A stretch of DNA of 42,958 bases from UBA583 sp964429995 (GCA_964429995.1 CAYSDY010000007.1:1-42958), one strand, 5' to 3'. Shown: positions 8,340 to 18,400, counted from the stretch's first letter. Program-made: numbers and translations. Notes: generated by a model from the sequence alone, not told the origin.

Positions 8340-10226
8340 TTACAAAAATCCAATTATTAACAATAGGCATACAACAAATGTTATAGACAAAATATCCATC
8401 TTAAAAAGATTATAAAAGATTTGTTCAAGCTTATCATACTTACTATTAATAGGTTCAATATATATATTTATATCTGCATATGCAAGAGCAAAATTTGAAT
8501 AAAGAACAGCTGATGCATAATCATTTTGTTCAGCAAGATCTTTTGAGTATTCAAAATACATATAAGGAATAAGAGGAAAGACATCAGCATTATTAATAGA
8601 TATTCTTGAATATGTAAAATTTATAAGATTAGAAGTATATTCCATCATCTCAGAATCATTCATAGTTATTGAATTTAGAACAGTGTTCATTCTTGCAATC
8701 AATTCTATTCCAGAATATATGCAAAGATATTTGTTTGAATCATCTGTTTCTGCCATGATATTAAGTTTATTTAAATCTTCATTAAATGCACCAATATTAT
8801 ATGCTTTAAGCAATTGATTCTTTATATTTACTTCCTTGCTTATTTTGTTACATGCAGATTTTATTTTTACATCATTAAATGAAATTAAAGCTCCATCATT
8901 TTGTATTACATTTTCCCATAACTTAACAGTTTCAAATCTTTCTATAGCATAAGAATAACTTTTCTCATATTTTTCAGCCAAACTCTTTTCATGTTCAATA
9001 TAAGCATCATAATTTATAATTACAGTTTCGTTGTTATTATCTTTTTGCAATGTCATATTATCAATAGATTCAGCTTTTCTTTTTTCATAATCAATATATT
9101 CTTCTATAGGTTTTTGCAGTAAATCGTAAGCTTCATTAGTTCTATCATTAAGTATTATATAAACATAAAAATCATTTAAAGTTTTAATTGATGATAAGAA
9201 AGGTTGATTCGATATTTCAATATTCTTATCATCAACTTCATTTCTTAAATATATCATTTCTCTTATTCTTTGTTTTAATGTAAGATTTTTCTCTTTTTCA
9301 ATAATCATCCTAAGGTTTATATTAGCATTATAGCAAAAGCTACCCATAGAATAATAATTATTATTAAATTCTGCTGTTTTAGAAGAATTAATAGCTTTTT
9401 GGGCGGTTTTTAAATGTTGATCTAAGGATGAATTTTCAATAATATTTTCTGTTTTTATCATATCGTAAAGTTCGTTGCTTCTACCACAAAGATTTTCTGC
9501 AACCTGCATCATTGCCAATTCATAATTAGTCTTATTCAATTCAGTTTTTTTAATAGAATATGGTTTACCATTAAAATTATTATAAGCTTCTATAACATCC
9601 ATTGCCTCAATTATTTCAATTTTTTCTGATCCAGTAATGTTATAAGAAGAAAAGATTGGAACTATTACCTTTTCAAATCCAAGTTTTTCAGCAGTTCTTA
9701 TTTTTTGTTCAACACCGCCAACATTTCCTATAAGTCCTCCTGATGAAAGAGATCCAGTAATTACTGCTTCCTTATATTCTATTTTTTCTTTTTTTAATGT
9801 TTTTGCAGTAAGTATTGCAATTGCAGAACTTGCAGAAGGCCCCTTTAATATTACAGCTTCACTATCAAAAGTATAATAAAAATCAAACTTATTACAGTCC
9901 AAATTAAACAAATTACAAGCAATTTTATTTGAATTAATTATAGATACTTGTGTATCTATTTCTTCTAAAGTGTTAAGATTAGTAAAAATATTACCATTGC
10001 CTCTTTTAACTTCAAGTGTCAAGTTAACAGTAGATCCTGATGTATAATCTGCCAATCTGTTTTCATTTACAGCAAGTAATGCAATGCTATTTTCAAAACG
10101 ATATGAATTAAAGTATAATCCACATACAATTGCTACTATTATAATAATCTTTACTATTACAGATAAAGTATTATTCTTTTTTTGTGAACGGTTTTCATTT
10201 CCTGCAAAAGAATGTTTCTTCTTCAT
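8340..10226 (-). CDS. membrane-anchored Lon-like S16 family serine protease
   Basis: A 628-residue protein. A membrane segment at about residues 22-42 follows a basic N-terminus. Next comes an S16 (Lon) protease domain at about 50-220: catalytic serine in GPSASSAIA (compare GPSAG in Lon), the GSLSSGGLIGNVGG block, and catalytic lysine in GGVEQKIRTAEKLG. The central 370 residues are helical, possibly repeats of the TPR type, and a last hydrophobic segment ends the protein. There is no AAA+ ATPase domain, so this is an ATP-independent Lon-like protease of the kind found alone in many archaea. The active domain probably faces outside the membrane. It is convergent with rio1, with only 60 bp between them. 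Confidence 0.85.
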   Translation of the reverse strand: MKKKHSFAGNENRSQKKNNTLSVIVKIIIIVAIVCGLYFNSYRFENSIALLAVNENRLADYTSGSTVNLTLEVKRGNGNIFTNLNTLEEIDTQVSIINSNKIACNLFNLDCNKFDFYYTFDSEAVILKGPSASSAIAILTAKTLKKEKIEYKEAVITGSLSSGGLIGNVGGVEQKIRTAEKLGFEKVIVPIFSSYNITGSEKIEIIEAMDVIEAYNNFNGKPYSIKKTELNKTNYELAMMQVAENLCGRSNELYDMIKTENIIENSSLDQHLKTAQKAINSSKTAEFNNNYYSMGSFCYNANINLRMIIEKEKNLTLKQRIREMIYLRNEVDDKNIEISNQPFLSSIKTLNDFYVYIILNDRTNEAYDLLQKPIEEYIDYEKRKAESIDNMTLQKDNNNETVIINYDAYIEHEKSLAEKYEKSYSYAIERFETVKLWENVIQNDGALISFNDVKIKSACNKISKEVNIKNQLLKAYNIGAFNEDLNKLNIMAETDDSNKYLCIYSGIELIARMNTVLNSITMNDSEMMEYTSNLINFTYSRISINNADVFPLIPYMYFEYSKDLAEQNDYASAVLYSNFALAYADINIYIEPINSKYDKLEQIFYNLFKMDILSITFVVCLLLIIGFL

Positions 10227-10344
10227 AATAAAAAAGACGAATAGGCATATTAATAAATTTTGCTAAAAAAAATATATAATTAAAATATCAAGAATTCTAA
10301 GAAACCTTGTTTTTCTTAATTTTTTTTTAATTATTTATAATATC

Positions 10345-10599
10345 TCACAAAGTTTCAAGTGTTTTTATTATGCTATCCAATTCGTCTTTAGGAATTTTTT
10401 TATCATAATTTGAGTTTTTAAGCATATTTATGCTGTTGATTTTGTTGTTAAGTATTGCAATGGCAATCCATAATTGTGCCTTTGATTTGTCTTTTGCATT
10501 TTTTATAGCATAATCATATTCTTTTGTTTCTCTTATCAATTCATTTAGGTTTTCATCAATAAGAATATCAAGATCCTTTCTCCACGCCTTATCAGTCAT
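10345..10599 (-). CDS. small helical protein, unknown function
   Basis: An 84-residue protein that is predicted all-helical and acidic-basic mixed (AWRKDLDILIDENLNEL, AKDKSKAQLWIAIAILNN), with no membrane segment. I start it at the ATG at 10599, because a TATA box at 10622-10631 lies 28 nt upstream, the leaderless spacing seen across this window. The open frame extends to 10674, but that part would be upstream of the transcript. I do not recognise the family. It is the last resident gene before the integrated element. Confidence 0.6.
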   Translation of the reverse strand: MTDKAWRKDLDILIDENLNELIRETKEYDYAIKNAKDKSKAQLWIAIAILNNKINSINMLKNSNYDKKIPKDELDSIIKTLETL

Positions 10600-10621
10600 A
10601 ATAACATCATATTTATGAAAC

Positions 10622-10631
10622 TTTATAAATA
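10622..10631 (-). promoter_or_regulatory. TATA box setting the start of the small helical gene
   Basis: On the minus strand this reads TATTTATAAA, centred 28 nt before the ATG at 10599. Its position inside the longer open frame argues for the shorter start. Confidence 0.55.
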
Positions 10632-10813
10632 TTTTGTCTTTATTAAGTAAAAACAAAATTAAAGATTTAGACATTAAAGGATTATTGTAAAACTGTCTTT
10701 AGTAATAATTTTATTGTCTTTCATACAATACTAATTACATATTTTATGTGAGAATTAATCAAACAGCATCAGAGACAATTTATAACATTCATTTAATGCC
10801 CTTAAAAGTACAT

Positions 10814-10840
10814 TACCAATGTCGCGCTCTACCACTCAGC
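10814..10840 (-). repeat. left attachment site: degenerate tRNA-Thr 5' fragment
   Basis: The 27 nt match the D-arm to anticodon-loop part of the intact tRNA-Thr at 30191-30217 in 24 of 27 positions, in the same orientation (direct repeat). On the minus strand it has AGTGGTAGAGCGC followed by TTGGTA, the GGU anticodon. The D-stem has a G-G mismatch, and there is no T-arm or acceptor 3' strand nearby, so it is not a functional tRNA. The integrase reading frame runs through it. Confidence 0.75.
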
Positions 10841-10897
10841 AATCGGCTGTAAGCCTCAAGAACGGGGATTTGAGAGAAGTGAAGGGAGTTTTAGTTT

Positions 10898-10912
10898 ATA
10901 TCGTATATACGA
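10898..10912. promoter_or_regulatory. palindromic site at the integrase, shared with the 32.38-kb operator
   Basis: ATATCGTATATACGA contains the perfect 12-bp palindrome TCGTATATACGA (10901-10912). All 15 nt recur exactly at 32376-32390, between the GmrSD gene and a ribbon-helix-helix gene. Here it lies inside the extended integrase frame, about 60 nt before the first ATG. It is a candidate operator for controlling int(C). Confidence 0.5.
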
Positions 10913-10973
10913 AAAAAACTATTCTAAGTATTTAGAGTATATTGAGCAATACTCTCCTTGTTATAGAAAGTCT

Positions 10974-11696
10974 ATGTTTTATGCTATTCAAAAGTTGTTC
11001 AAAGAGATAAAAACTATTAATGAACCTAAGGACATTCTTGCGACTATAAAGAAGAAACGATTAGATATGCAGTATTCTATGAAATGTCTTCGGAATTGGC
11101 TTAATTTCTGTGAGCAAGAGGAGTTAATGGATGAGTTTAACCTCCATAAGTATCGTAAGAAGTTTAAAATCCCACAACAACATAAACCAGATGTATTTGT
11201 ACCTTCAAAAACTCAAGTAGATAGTTCTTTTGCTCAAGTTAGGGATTATTCTTATATGGATTACATAGTTATGAGAGTTTTGCTTGAAAGTGGTTGTAGG
11301 ATTACTGAATTAAAGTATTTTATTGAAACATTTAATCCTTCTTTGGTTACAATTGATAATGGTGTTGCTTGTTATCCTCTAACTTATCTTAGACATAATA
11401 AAAACTCCTATTTTATGTTTATGAGTGAGAATACTTTTAATGAATATGTAAAGCTCACAGAAGAGTTGAAGGGGTACAAGATTTGTAAACTAATAACACA
11501 TATTAGAAGACATAAGTTAACTCCTATGAAATATTATCGGAAGTATGCATTTACCTTAATGATTGACTGTGAGATTGATATGGAGATTGCTAATTATATC
11601 CAAGGTCGTGTTTCAAGTAATATTGGAGTTAATCATTATCTTGCTAAGAAGCAAATTGCTATTAAAGAATACAAGAAGTTTTTGGAGGTTATTTAG
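10974..11696 (+). CDS. int: tyrosine recombinase (SSV/TKV-type integrase, C-terminal fragment Int(C))
   Basis: A site-specific recombinase, 240 residues from the ATG. The catalytic residues are visible: Arg109 in SGCRITEL, the K186-Y-Y-R189 box with its preceding basic helix, and nucleophile Tyr222 in NHYLAKK. That gives the R...KxxR...Y pattern typical of archaeal SSV-like integrases. An N-terminal helical core-binding domain precedes this. The open frame has no stop back to 10806, adding 56 codons that run through the left att repeat and read VALYHSAIGCKPQ, the antisense-tRNA peptide typical of integrases whose attP lies inside the gene. The upstream piece would then be at the right end of the element. 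There is no ATG, GTG or TTG between 10806 and 10974. It converges on the glycosylase gene with an 8-nt overlap. Confidence 0.8.
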   Translation: MFYAIQKLFKEIKTINEPKDILATIKKKRLDMQYSMKCLRNWLNFCEQEELMDEFNLHKYRKKFKIPQQHKPDVFVPSKTQVDSSFAQVRDYSYMDYIVMRVLLESGCRITELKYFIETFNPSLVTIDNGVACYPLTYLRHNKNSYFMFMSENTFNEYVKLTEELKGYKICKLITHIRRHKLTPMKYYRKYAFTLMIDCEIDMEIANYIQGRVSSNIGVNHYLAKKQIAIKEYKKFLEVI

Positions 11697-12153
11697 TTAT
11701 GATCTCCCATTCTGGGATTCTATCTACTCTTCTGTTTGCTCCACTTGATGAAGGAAGAACCACTGTCTTGTATCCTAATTCTTCAAATATTTTTTTATGT
11801 TCTCCAGCCTTTTTACCATTTAGACAAATTAGTTTTATGTTTGGATATTGTTGTTTGAGTTTTGAGAAATCATTTAATTCCTCATCTTTGATATTACTAT
11901 CAAGACTTCCCTTTCTATAGCTTTGATGAAATACATCCCACAGACCAATATTGTGTTTCTTTAATAATTGGATTTTGGTTTTATAGTCTGTTTTAAAATC
12001 TTCATTCAATACATCTCCAAGTAATTTCCAGAAATCATTTGTTTTCTTTGCATAGTATTCTTGTTTTTCTATTGATTCATCTCCTGGAAGAGAACCTAAT
12101 ATTAATCTCTTGGTTGTTTCATCTATTATTGGTTTTAATCCTTGCTTTATCAT
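11689..12153 (-). CDS. DNA glycosylase, UDG superfamily, MUG/hypoxanthine (family 6)-like
   Basis: A 154-residue protein of the uracil-DNA glycosylase superfamily, which cleaves damaged or deaminated bases from DNA. Motif 1 is LILGSLPGDESIEKQEYYA, where family 6 hypoxanthine-DNA glycosylases have LGSxPG and a downstream YYAxxxNxFW; here the downstream motif is YYAKKTNDFWKLL. The LWDVFHQSYRKGSLDS stretch resembles the family's DVL-R-GS-D segment. The C-terminal motif is VLPSSSGANRR, equivalent to LPSTSP in MUG-like enzymes. The length is normal. It is the last gene of the eleven-gene minus-strand run, 1 nt after the membrane gene. Exact base specificity cannot be read from sequence. Confidence 0.8.
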   Translation of the reverse strand: MIKQGLKPIIDETTKRLILGSLPGDESIEKQEYYAKKTNDFWKLLGDVLNEDFKTDYKTKIQLLKKHNIGLWDVFHQSYRKGSLDSNIKDEELNDFSKLKQQYPNIKLICLNGKKAGEHKKIFEELGYKTVVLPSSSGANRRVDRIPEWEIITK

Positions 12154-12154
12154 T

Positions 12155-12793
12155 TTATAATTTTCCTTTTGAAATATATTTTTTAGTTGTTAAAAATAAT
12201 AGTATTAAACCTATCCAAGCAATTAGGAATAATACTTGTTTAATAAATAATTGACCATATAAAGGCTTAGCATATATATTGTTTTCTAATTTAAGATAAT
12301 CCATAATAGGGAGTGCAAGTTTACCATCTTTCATATATTTCCCAATGTAATTATTTCCCTCTGCATCTACCAATGTAAATAACACCTCCCATTTTAAACT
12401 TATATTATATTCGTCCTCAAGTTTGTAATTAATACAATCCTTTTCATATAATGGAATATTTAATATGGTTTGATTGTTATTTATGTTGATAACATAGTTT
12501 ATTTCCAGAGGCAAATCTTCATTATAATTTATTTTATGATTTCCATTATAAAAACAGAGTTTATATTGTTCAAAATCAAAAGGGGTTTGAAATAAACTTC
12601 TAAGATTATTTCTAAATGAAGGAGTTTGTATAGTTTCTTTAGTTAAATGAATAGAACTTGTAAGATTATCTATTGGAGTTGATTGTAATTCAATCTTTTC
12701 ATAATATGGAAACAAATAGAAATTTGCCAATAATACTGGTAATATTAAAATAAATAAAAGTCTAATAAGCATTCCTTTAGTTTTCTTTTTCAT
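12155..12793 (-). CDS. bitopic membrane protein of the defence polycistron
   Basis: A 212-residue protein with a basic N-terminus (MKKKTKG), a first membrane segment at about residues 8-27, an ectodomain of about 155 residues with predicted beta strands, a second membrane segment at about 186-203, and a basic tail (TTKKYISKGKL). Both ends should be cytoplasmic with the middle outside. It overlaps the upstream QueC/QatC-like gene by 17 nt, and the glycosylase starts 1 nt after its stop, so it is coupled to both. An alternative start is ATG 12772, which would shorten the basic N-terminus. The family is not recognised. A role as membrane effector or sensor is inference only. Confidence 0.65.
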   Translation of the reverse strand: MKKKTKGMLIRLLFILILPVLLANFYLFPYYEKIELQSTPIDNLTSSIHLTKETIQTPSFRNNLRSLFQTPFDFEQYKLCFYNGNHKINYNEDLPLEINYVININNNQTILNIPLYEKDCINYKLEDEYNISLKWEVLFTLVDAEGNNYIGKYMKDGKLALPIMDYLKLENNIYAKPLYGQLFIKQVLFLIAWIGLILLFLTTKKYISKGKL

Positions 12794-15053
12794 TCTTTAA
12801 TTTCAAAATCTCTTTTCTTCTTTCCTCAACTCTATCTGGATTGAACCATTCTTCTTTTTCGATTTTTTCTAAATAATCTAAAATTACTTTATTTTTTACC
12901 CATCCTTTCTTTTTCATAAAAATTAAACCATAAATCATATCTTCAGAGTTTCTTTTGAACAAATCAATTTTATTATATTGTTCCATATATTCTAAATTAG
13001 GTTTTTTTATATTATTTGAAAGGATTGATTTAGAAAATCCAATTAACGATAAAATAGATTCATAATTCTTATACTTAAACACTCTTTTCTTTTTTAGGTT
13101 ATTACCTACATAATCAATGGGTTTAGTTATTGGGTCTAACATAAATTGAGTTTGTATTTTTCCAGTCACATAACTTAAACTAATATTTTTCATAATACAA
13201 GCAAAACAATATCCACATTCTTTTTTATCAAAGTCAGAAAACATAGAATACCTACAAGAGTGAGTTTTGATTAGAGTATTGATATTAGAGTGAGAAGCAA
13301 TTATTTCTGCTTTTGTATTATCATCAAAAGGGAACTTAATATTTACATTTAAATCAAAATTAGAAAATATCTCCTTTGCTAATTTAATCATAAAAGGATG
13401 AGTTGTTTTAGTTATTTCATCAGATAAAGATATACTCGGTTGATATTTAGTAACACCACATTCTGCTACAATAATATCTTTCGCCCCATAAATATCTGCA
13501 GTTATGGCTGCAGCAGTTAAAAATAAGAATCCTCTTGTTTGTTGCAAAAAATAACCTCCACTATGACTTTGAAAAATAACTAAATCATCATTGAACTTTA
13601 ATTCATTTGCGAACCTTCTTACAATTGTACTAATCTTAGGACTTCCATTATTAATAAAAACAAATTTTGGATTTTTATATTTGGTTTTATATTTTATAAA
13701 ATCTATTGCAGAAACACTATCCAATCCTCCAGAGAATAATACTATTACATCTGATTTTTTCTTTTCATTTTCTTCAATTTCATTTTCGTTTTCATCAATA
13801 TGTATAAAGTCTAAATTAGATTTTATTCCTAATAAAAAAGAAGATAATGTATTGATTAAACTCTTGGCTTCATCATTAACTTTTGTATTTGAAATTATAT
13901 TTGTTTGAAGTGGAATTATATTTTTTTTAATTATATTCTTAGTTTTAGATGTTTCATTCCTTAAGAGAAATTCGAGTTTAGATAAGGTCGAAGCAATATT
14001 CAATAAATCTTTATGTTTAGATTCAATACTCTTTAATAAATAATCGTCTTCATTTGGTTTCAATTTTATTCTAAATAGTTGATTTATTTCTTTATCATTA
14101 ACTTTTGTTTCTGTTGAAAGAATCAATTTTCCTTCTGTAAGTTCTTTTGGAACTTCTTTTCTATCACTAACTAGAATATTTCTTTTATCATACTTTTTAT
14201 CACTCTTGAACTTGTTTTTTAATTCTTTAACATTTAGTTTTTCAGAGATTTTTTGCTTGATAATATTTTGAAATCTTATTTTTTGAGGAAACGCATTTTC
14301 TTTTATATCATCATAGATTTGATCTGCTAATTCTTTTGAGATTTCTTTCAATGTAGTTTCACAAACTTTTTGAACTGCTGAATCCATTTGATTGTAAACA
14401 ACAGAAGGATTGTTGTCAAGTATTTCATTTTCTGATGCAGATTGGAAGAAACTATCTAATGTATATTCTAAACCTATACCTATTGCTTTTTTATAAAAAA
14501 AATGTTTATCTATTTTCTTTCCTTTAAGTTTTTCTTTTATCATATCTATGGCTATTCCAATTGATTGTGAAAGAATGAACTTTGCAAGTCTATCTTGACT
14601 TGGGGTTGTACTTAGATTCATCTCTGTTTTTATATTATCCCAAGCAAGATCTGAGATATTATCTACTACTATACTTTGTGCGACATTGGTAGGTAATTCA
14701 AAACTATTTTTGGTAAATAGAGAATATGTTTCTTCTGCACTAATATTGAAATTCTTTGTTTCTAAATTATCTACTACATCATTAAAAGATTTTGTAGTAT
14801 GATATAATATATCTAAAATAGGAACACTACTAATTGCAATCGCGGCAGAAGTAGAAATTGGTGCAAGAAAAGGTGCTAAAGAACCAGAAGTAGCACCTCC
14901 AGAATAATTCCCTCCTCCTGCTTCAGAATTGCTTACAACTGAAGTTTCCGCAACTTTTAATTCATTAGATATTGAATCTCCCAAATTTTTTAATTTCTTT
15001 GAACGATTGGTTCCAGCAAGAGAACGATAAGTTGAACCTGTTCTTGATCCCAT
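12777..15053 (-). CDS. QueC/QatC-like PP-loop ATPase with possible fused QatB-like N-terminal domain
   Basis: A 758-residue protein. The C-terminal half is a 7-cyano-7-deazaguanine-synthase (QueC)-like PP-loop ATPase: SGGLDS at 441-446, the QQTRGFLFLTAAAI helix near 504, IIVAECG at about 527-533, TTHPF near 550, and a zinc-type cysteine set C600, C613, C616, C619 (KECGYCFAC). The ECG-to-TTHP arrangement resembles QatC of the Qat antiphage system more than housekeeping QueC. The N-terminal 270 or so residues begin MGSRTGSTYRS, have a Gly/Ser/Ala-rich stretch (42-75), then helices; QatB proteins also begin MGTS-type and are low-complexity then helical. A QatB-QatC fusion is therefore my hypothesis, not a homology result. 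No QatA-like NTPase or TatD-type QatD is present in the window. It starts 1 nt into the ASCH stop codon. Confidence 0.7.
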   Translation of the reverse strand: MGSRTGSTYRSLAGTNRSKKLKNLGDSISNELKVAETSVVSNSEAGGGNYSGGATSGSLAPFLAPISTSAAIAISSVPILDILYHTTKSFNDVVDNLETKNFNISAEETYSLFTKNSFELPTNVAQSIVVDNISDLAWDNIKTEMNLSTTPSQDRLAKFILSQSIGIAIDMIKEKLKGKKIDKHFFYKKAIGIGLEYTLDSFFQSASENEILDNNPSVVYNQMDSAVQKVCETTLKEISKELADQIYDDIKENAFPQKIRFQNIIKQKISEKLNVKELKNKFKSDKKYDKRNILVSDRKEVPKELTEGKLILSTETKVNDKEINQLFRIKLKPNEDDYLLKSIESKHKDLLNIASTLSKLEFLLRNETSKTKNIIKKNIIPLQTNIISNTKVNDEAKSLINTLSSFLLGIKSNLDFIHIDENENEIEENEKKKSDVIVLFSGGLDSVSAIDFIKYKTKYKNPKFVFINNGSPKISTIVRRFANELKFNDDLVIFQSHSGGYFLQQTRGFLFLTAAAITADIYGAKDIIVAECGVTKYQPSISLSDEITKTTHPFMIKLAKEIFSNFDLNVNIKFPFDDNTKAEIIASHSNINTLIKTHSCRYSMFSDFDKKECGYCFACIMKNISLSYVTGKIQTQFMLDPITKPIDYVGNNLKKKRVFKYKNYESILSLIGFSKSILSNNIKKPNLEYMEQYNKIDLFKRNSEDMIYGLIFMKKKGWVKNKVILDYLEKIEKEEWFNPDRVEERRKEILKLKNEKEN

Positions 15054-15436
15054 TAGTAATCCACCTCAAAAAACTTAAGTTTACCTTTTATTTCAATTGG
15101 TTCTATTTCTTCAACATCATCTAATATGAAACCATACATTGGAATTGCAAATCCATAAAAAGAAGCCATATGCTTTAAACTATCTTTTTCAAATTGACTT
15201 TTGTTGAAATATTCTTTAACATCTAATAGATTAGCTTTGCCTATTATTGAACCACAAGTTAAAGATTTAGGATCAATATCAAATTCCTTACAAGCTTCTT
15301 TATCAATAGTTTTGGATGCATGGATATAAAACTCTCCTCTAAAATGTGAATTCCATCTTCTAAGTTCAATAGATTTTTTATTTTTAAGAATCATATCTGC
15401 CCAAGGTTGTTTTATTGATAAAGCGTATTTTTTCAT
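15053..15436 (-). CDS. ASCH domain protein
   Basis: A 127-residue stand-alone ASCH domain, a PUA-like beta-barrel that in known members binds RNA or modified nucleobases and sometimes has amidohydrolase or nuclease activity. The family opening is clear: YALSIKQPWADMILKNKKSIELR, which continues to RGEFYIHASKTID and then IIGKANLLDVKEY. It overlaps the hsdR stop by 4 nt (ATGA type) and shares a nucleotide with the QueC/QatC-like start, so it is translationally coupled to both. Its position between a restriction subunit and a deazaguanine-synthase relative suggests recognition of modified bases. That is inference. Confidence 0.85.
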   Translation of the reverse strand: MKKYALSIKQPWADMILKNKKSIELRRWNSHFRGEFYIHASKTIDKEACKEFDIDPKSLTCGSIIGKANLLDVKEYFNKSQFEKDSLKHMASFYGFAIPMYGFILDDVEEIEPIEIKGKLKFFEVDY

Positions 15437-18400
15437 TTTTTCTTATATTTCCCTTTTTCCTCCGCTACTGCCATTGGTGTTGTTTCTGTGAAACTTGGAT
15501 AAGTGCTCACAGAAGATAGATCCTCTTGTGACTCTTCATAGATATAATTACAAGACCTTTCTGCTTGTTTCATTACTGTTTCTACAGCCATCTTTTCTAA
15601 GTCTGGAGGATAACCATATTTTCTAAGTATTCTTCTGATATATACTCTCATTTTTGCTCTTACACTTTCTTTTTTATCCCAGTCAATAGTAAGACTATCT
15701 CTAATGGTTTTAGTTAGTTCAAGAGCAATTGTTTTTAATATCTCATCTCCCATAACTTTAACAGCTGAATCATTAATCTCTAATGCTTCATAGAATGCAA
15801 GTTCATCTTCATTAAGTCCAAGTTTCTCTCCTCTTTTGTGAGCTTCTCTTACTTGCTTTGCAATCTCGATTAATTCTGCGATTACTTTTGCAGTTTCAAT
15901 TGTTTTGTTTTGATATTTCATAATTGCTTCTTCAAGCATCTCTGAGAACTTTTTCTCCATCACAATATTCTTTCTTAATTTAGATTTGATTTCATCATTT
16001 AGAAGTTTTTGAAGTAGTTCTAATGCTAAATTCTTATATGACATTGATTTTACATCTTGCAAGAACTCATCTGATAAAATTGAAATATCTGGTTTATCAA
16101 TTCCAGCAATTGCAAATATATCTACTACTTCTTCAGAAGTTATTGCTTTAGATATTAATTGGTTTAAGTTTTCATCAATAGTCGATAGACTTTTTTCTCC
16201 AGTTTCGTGTTTATCAAATTTCAAAAGAATAGCTCTTACTCCTAACATAAACTCTATCTCTTTTGCAATGTTTAGGGCTTCATCACTTGATGCACATAAT
16301 GAGTGAGCTTTCTTTAATCTAATTGTATGTCTTAAGTATCTTTTTTTACTATCTTTATCTACTCCAAGAATAAAGTTTGCAGATTGTCCTAAGAATTGTA
16401 ATAACTCCGAAGATTTTTTTAGTTTGAAATACTTCTTATAATCAAATCCGTGAAACATCTCTTTTAGTATTTCGTGTTCTTCAAGCATTAGAGCAATTGC
16501 TTCTGTCGTATCAATACCAATATTTTGTCTATCTTTTTGTGTATAAATACCAAGTGCTTTTTTTAGCATATCTCCAATTCCTAAATAATCTACAATTAAT
16601 CCCGCAGACTTATTTCTAAATACTCTATTTACTCTTGAGATTGCTTGGATTAGGTTATGACCTTTCATTGGTTTATCAACATACATTGTATCAATACAAG
16701 GAGCATCAAATCCAGTAAGCCACATATCTCTTACAATTACAATTTCTAATTCATCTTTAGGGTTCTTTAATCTCTTCCCAATTTCTTCTCTTCCTTCTTT
16801 GTTTCTGATATGGTCTTGCATAAATTGTGGGTCTGCTGCACTTCCACTCATAATAACTTTAATCTTTCCTTTCTTGTTATCTTCATTATGCCATTCTGGT
16901 TTTAGTTTTATAATCTCATCGTATAATTCAACACAGATTTTTCTTGACATACAAACAATCATAGCTTTTCCACCAGTATCTTCTCTTCTTCTATCAAAGT
17001 GTTTTAAGATATCTTTTGCAACAAGTTTAAGTCTTTTGTTTGAACCAACTAATGCTTCAAGCCTGGACCATTTAGATTTAAGTTTTTGTTTTGAATCTAA
17101 TTCTTGTGATTCTGTTAGTTCTTCGAAGTCTTCTTCAATCTTAGGGATTTGGTCTTTTAATAAACCAATCTTTGCAAGCCTACATTCATAATAAATTGGA
17201 ACTGTTGCTTTATCTTGAATTGATTGTGTCATATCATACACATCGATATAATCTCCAAAGATTGCAGGAGTATTAATATCTGTTCCTTCAATAGGTGTTC
17301 CAGTAAATCCAATAAATGAAGCATTAGGTAGTGCATCTCTTATATTTTTAGCGAACCCATCAATTAAATCATATTGTGTTCTGTGGGCTTCATCAGCAAT
17401 CACTACTATGTTTCTTCTATTTGATAACTGAGGGTATGTATCTCCTTTTTCATCTGGCATAAACTTTTGAATTGTTGTGAATATGATTCCTCCAGATTCT
17501 ACTGATAATAGTTCTCTTAGATTTGTTCTTGATTTTGCTTGTTGTGGAATTTGTCTTAGAAGGTCTGAGGATAGTGAGAATGTATTGTATAATTGTTCAT
17601 CTAAGTCATTTCTATCTGTTAAAACTACAATTGTTGGATTATCTAATTCAAGAATTATTTTTCCAGTATAAAATGTCATAGTTAGACTCTTACCAGAACC
17701 TGTGGTGTGCCATACTACTCCAATCTTTTTAGTTCCGCTTGATGAAGTTGCAAGTTTTGTTTTCTCTACTGCTTTTTGTGTTGCATAGTATTGATGATAT
17801 GCTGCAAGTATTTTTTTTATGCTTTCGCCATCATCTTGAAAAAGGATGAAATGGTGGATTATTTCAAGTAGTTTTTCTCTATCAAACATTCCTTTGATTT
17901 GAGTTTCAAGTTGCATAAAATCATTAGTTATGTTTTCACCATCAATAGTTTTCCAACTCATAAATCTATCAAAGTCTGCAGTAATTGTTCCAGCTCTTGC
18001 GAATGTTCCATCACTAATAATTGTAAAAGCGTTATATGAGAAAATTGTAGGGATATCATTTTTGTATGTTTGGATTTGATTGTATGCTGATTTGATATCT
18101 GATTTTTCATCAGTTGCATTCTTGAACTCGATTACTACTATTGGCAATCCATTTACAAAGACAATTAAATCTGGTCTTCTATTGTTTTTCTCTACTATTG
18201 TAAATTGGTTTACAACACAGAAGTCATTGTTTTTTAAGTTCTTTTTATCAAATAACCATACTTTATCTCCTTTGATTCTATTCTTATCTTTATATTCAAC
18301 ATCTACACCATCAGTTATGTATTTGTGAAATATTTTATTATTAATAGTTAGAGAAGGAGACGATTGGATTTTTAGTTTTTTAATAGCTTCTTTTATTGAG

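Noticed and set aside
10806..10890. Possible permuted tRNA: a T-loop-like TCAAATCCCCG lies before the D-arm fragment on the minus strand.
   Set aside because: The T-stem does not pair, there is no acceptor 3' strand, and the D-stem has a mismatch. It is better explained as an att fragment inside the integrase frame.
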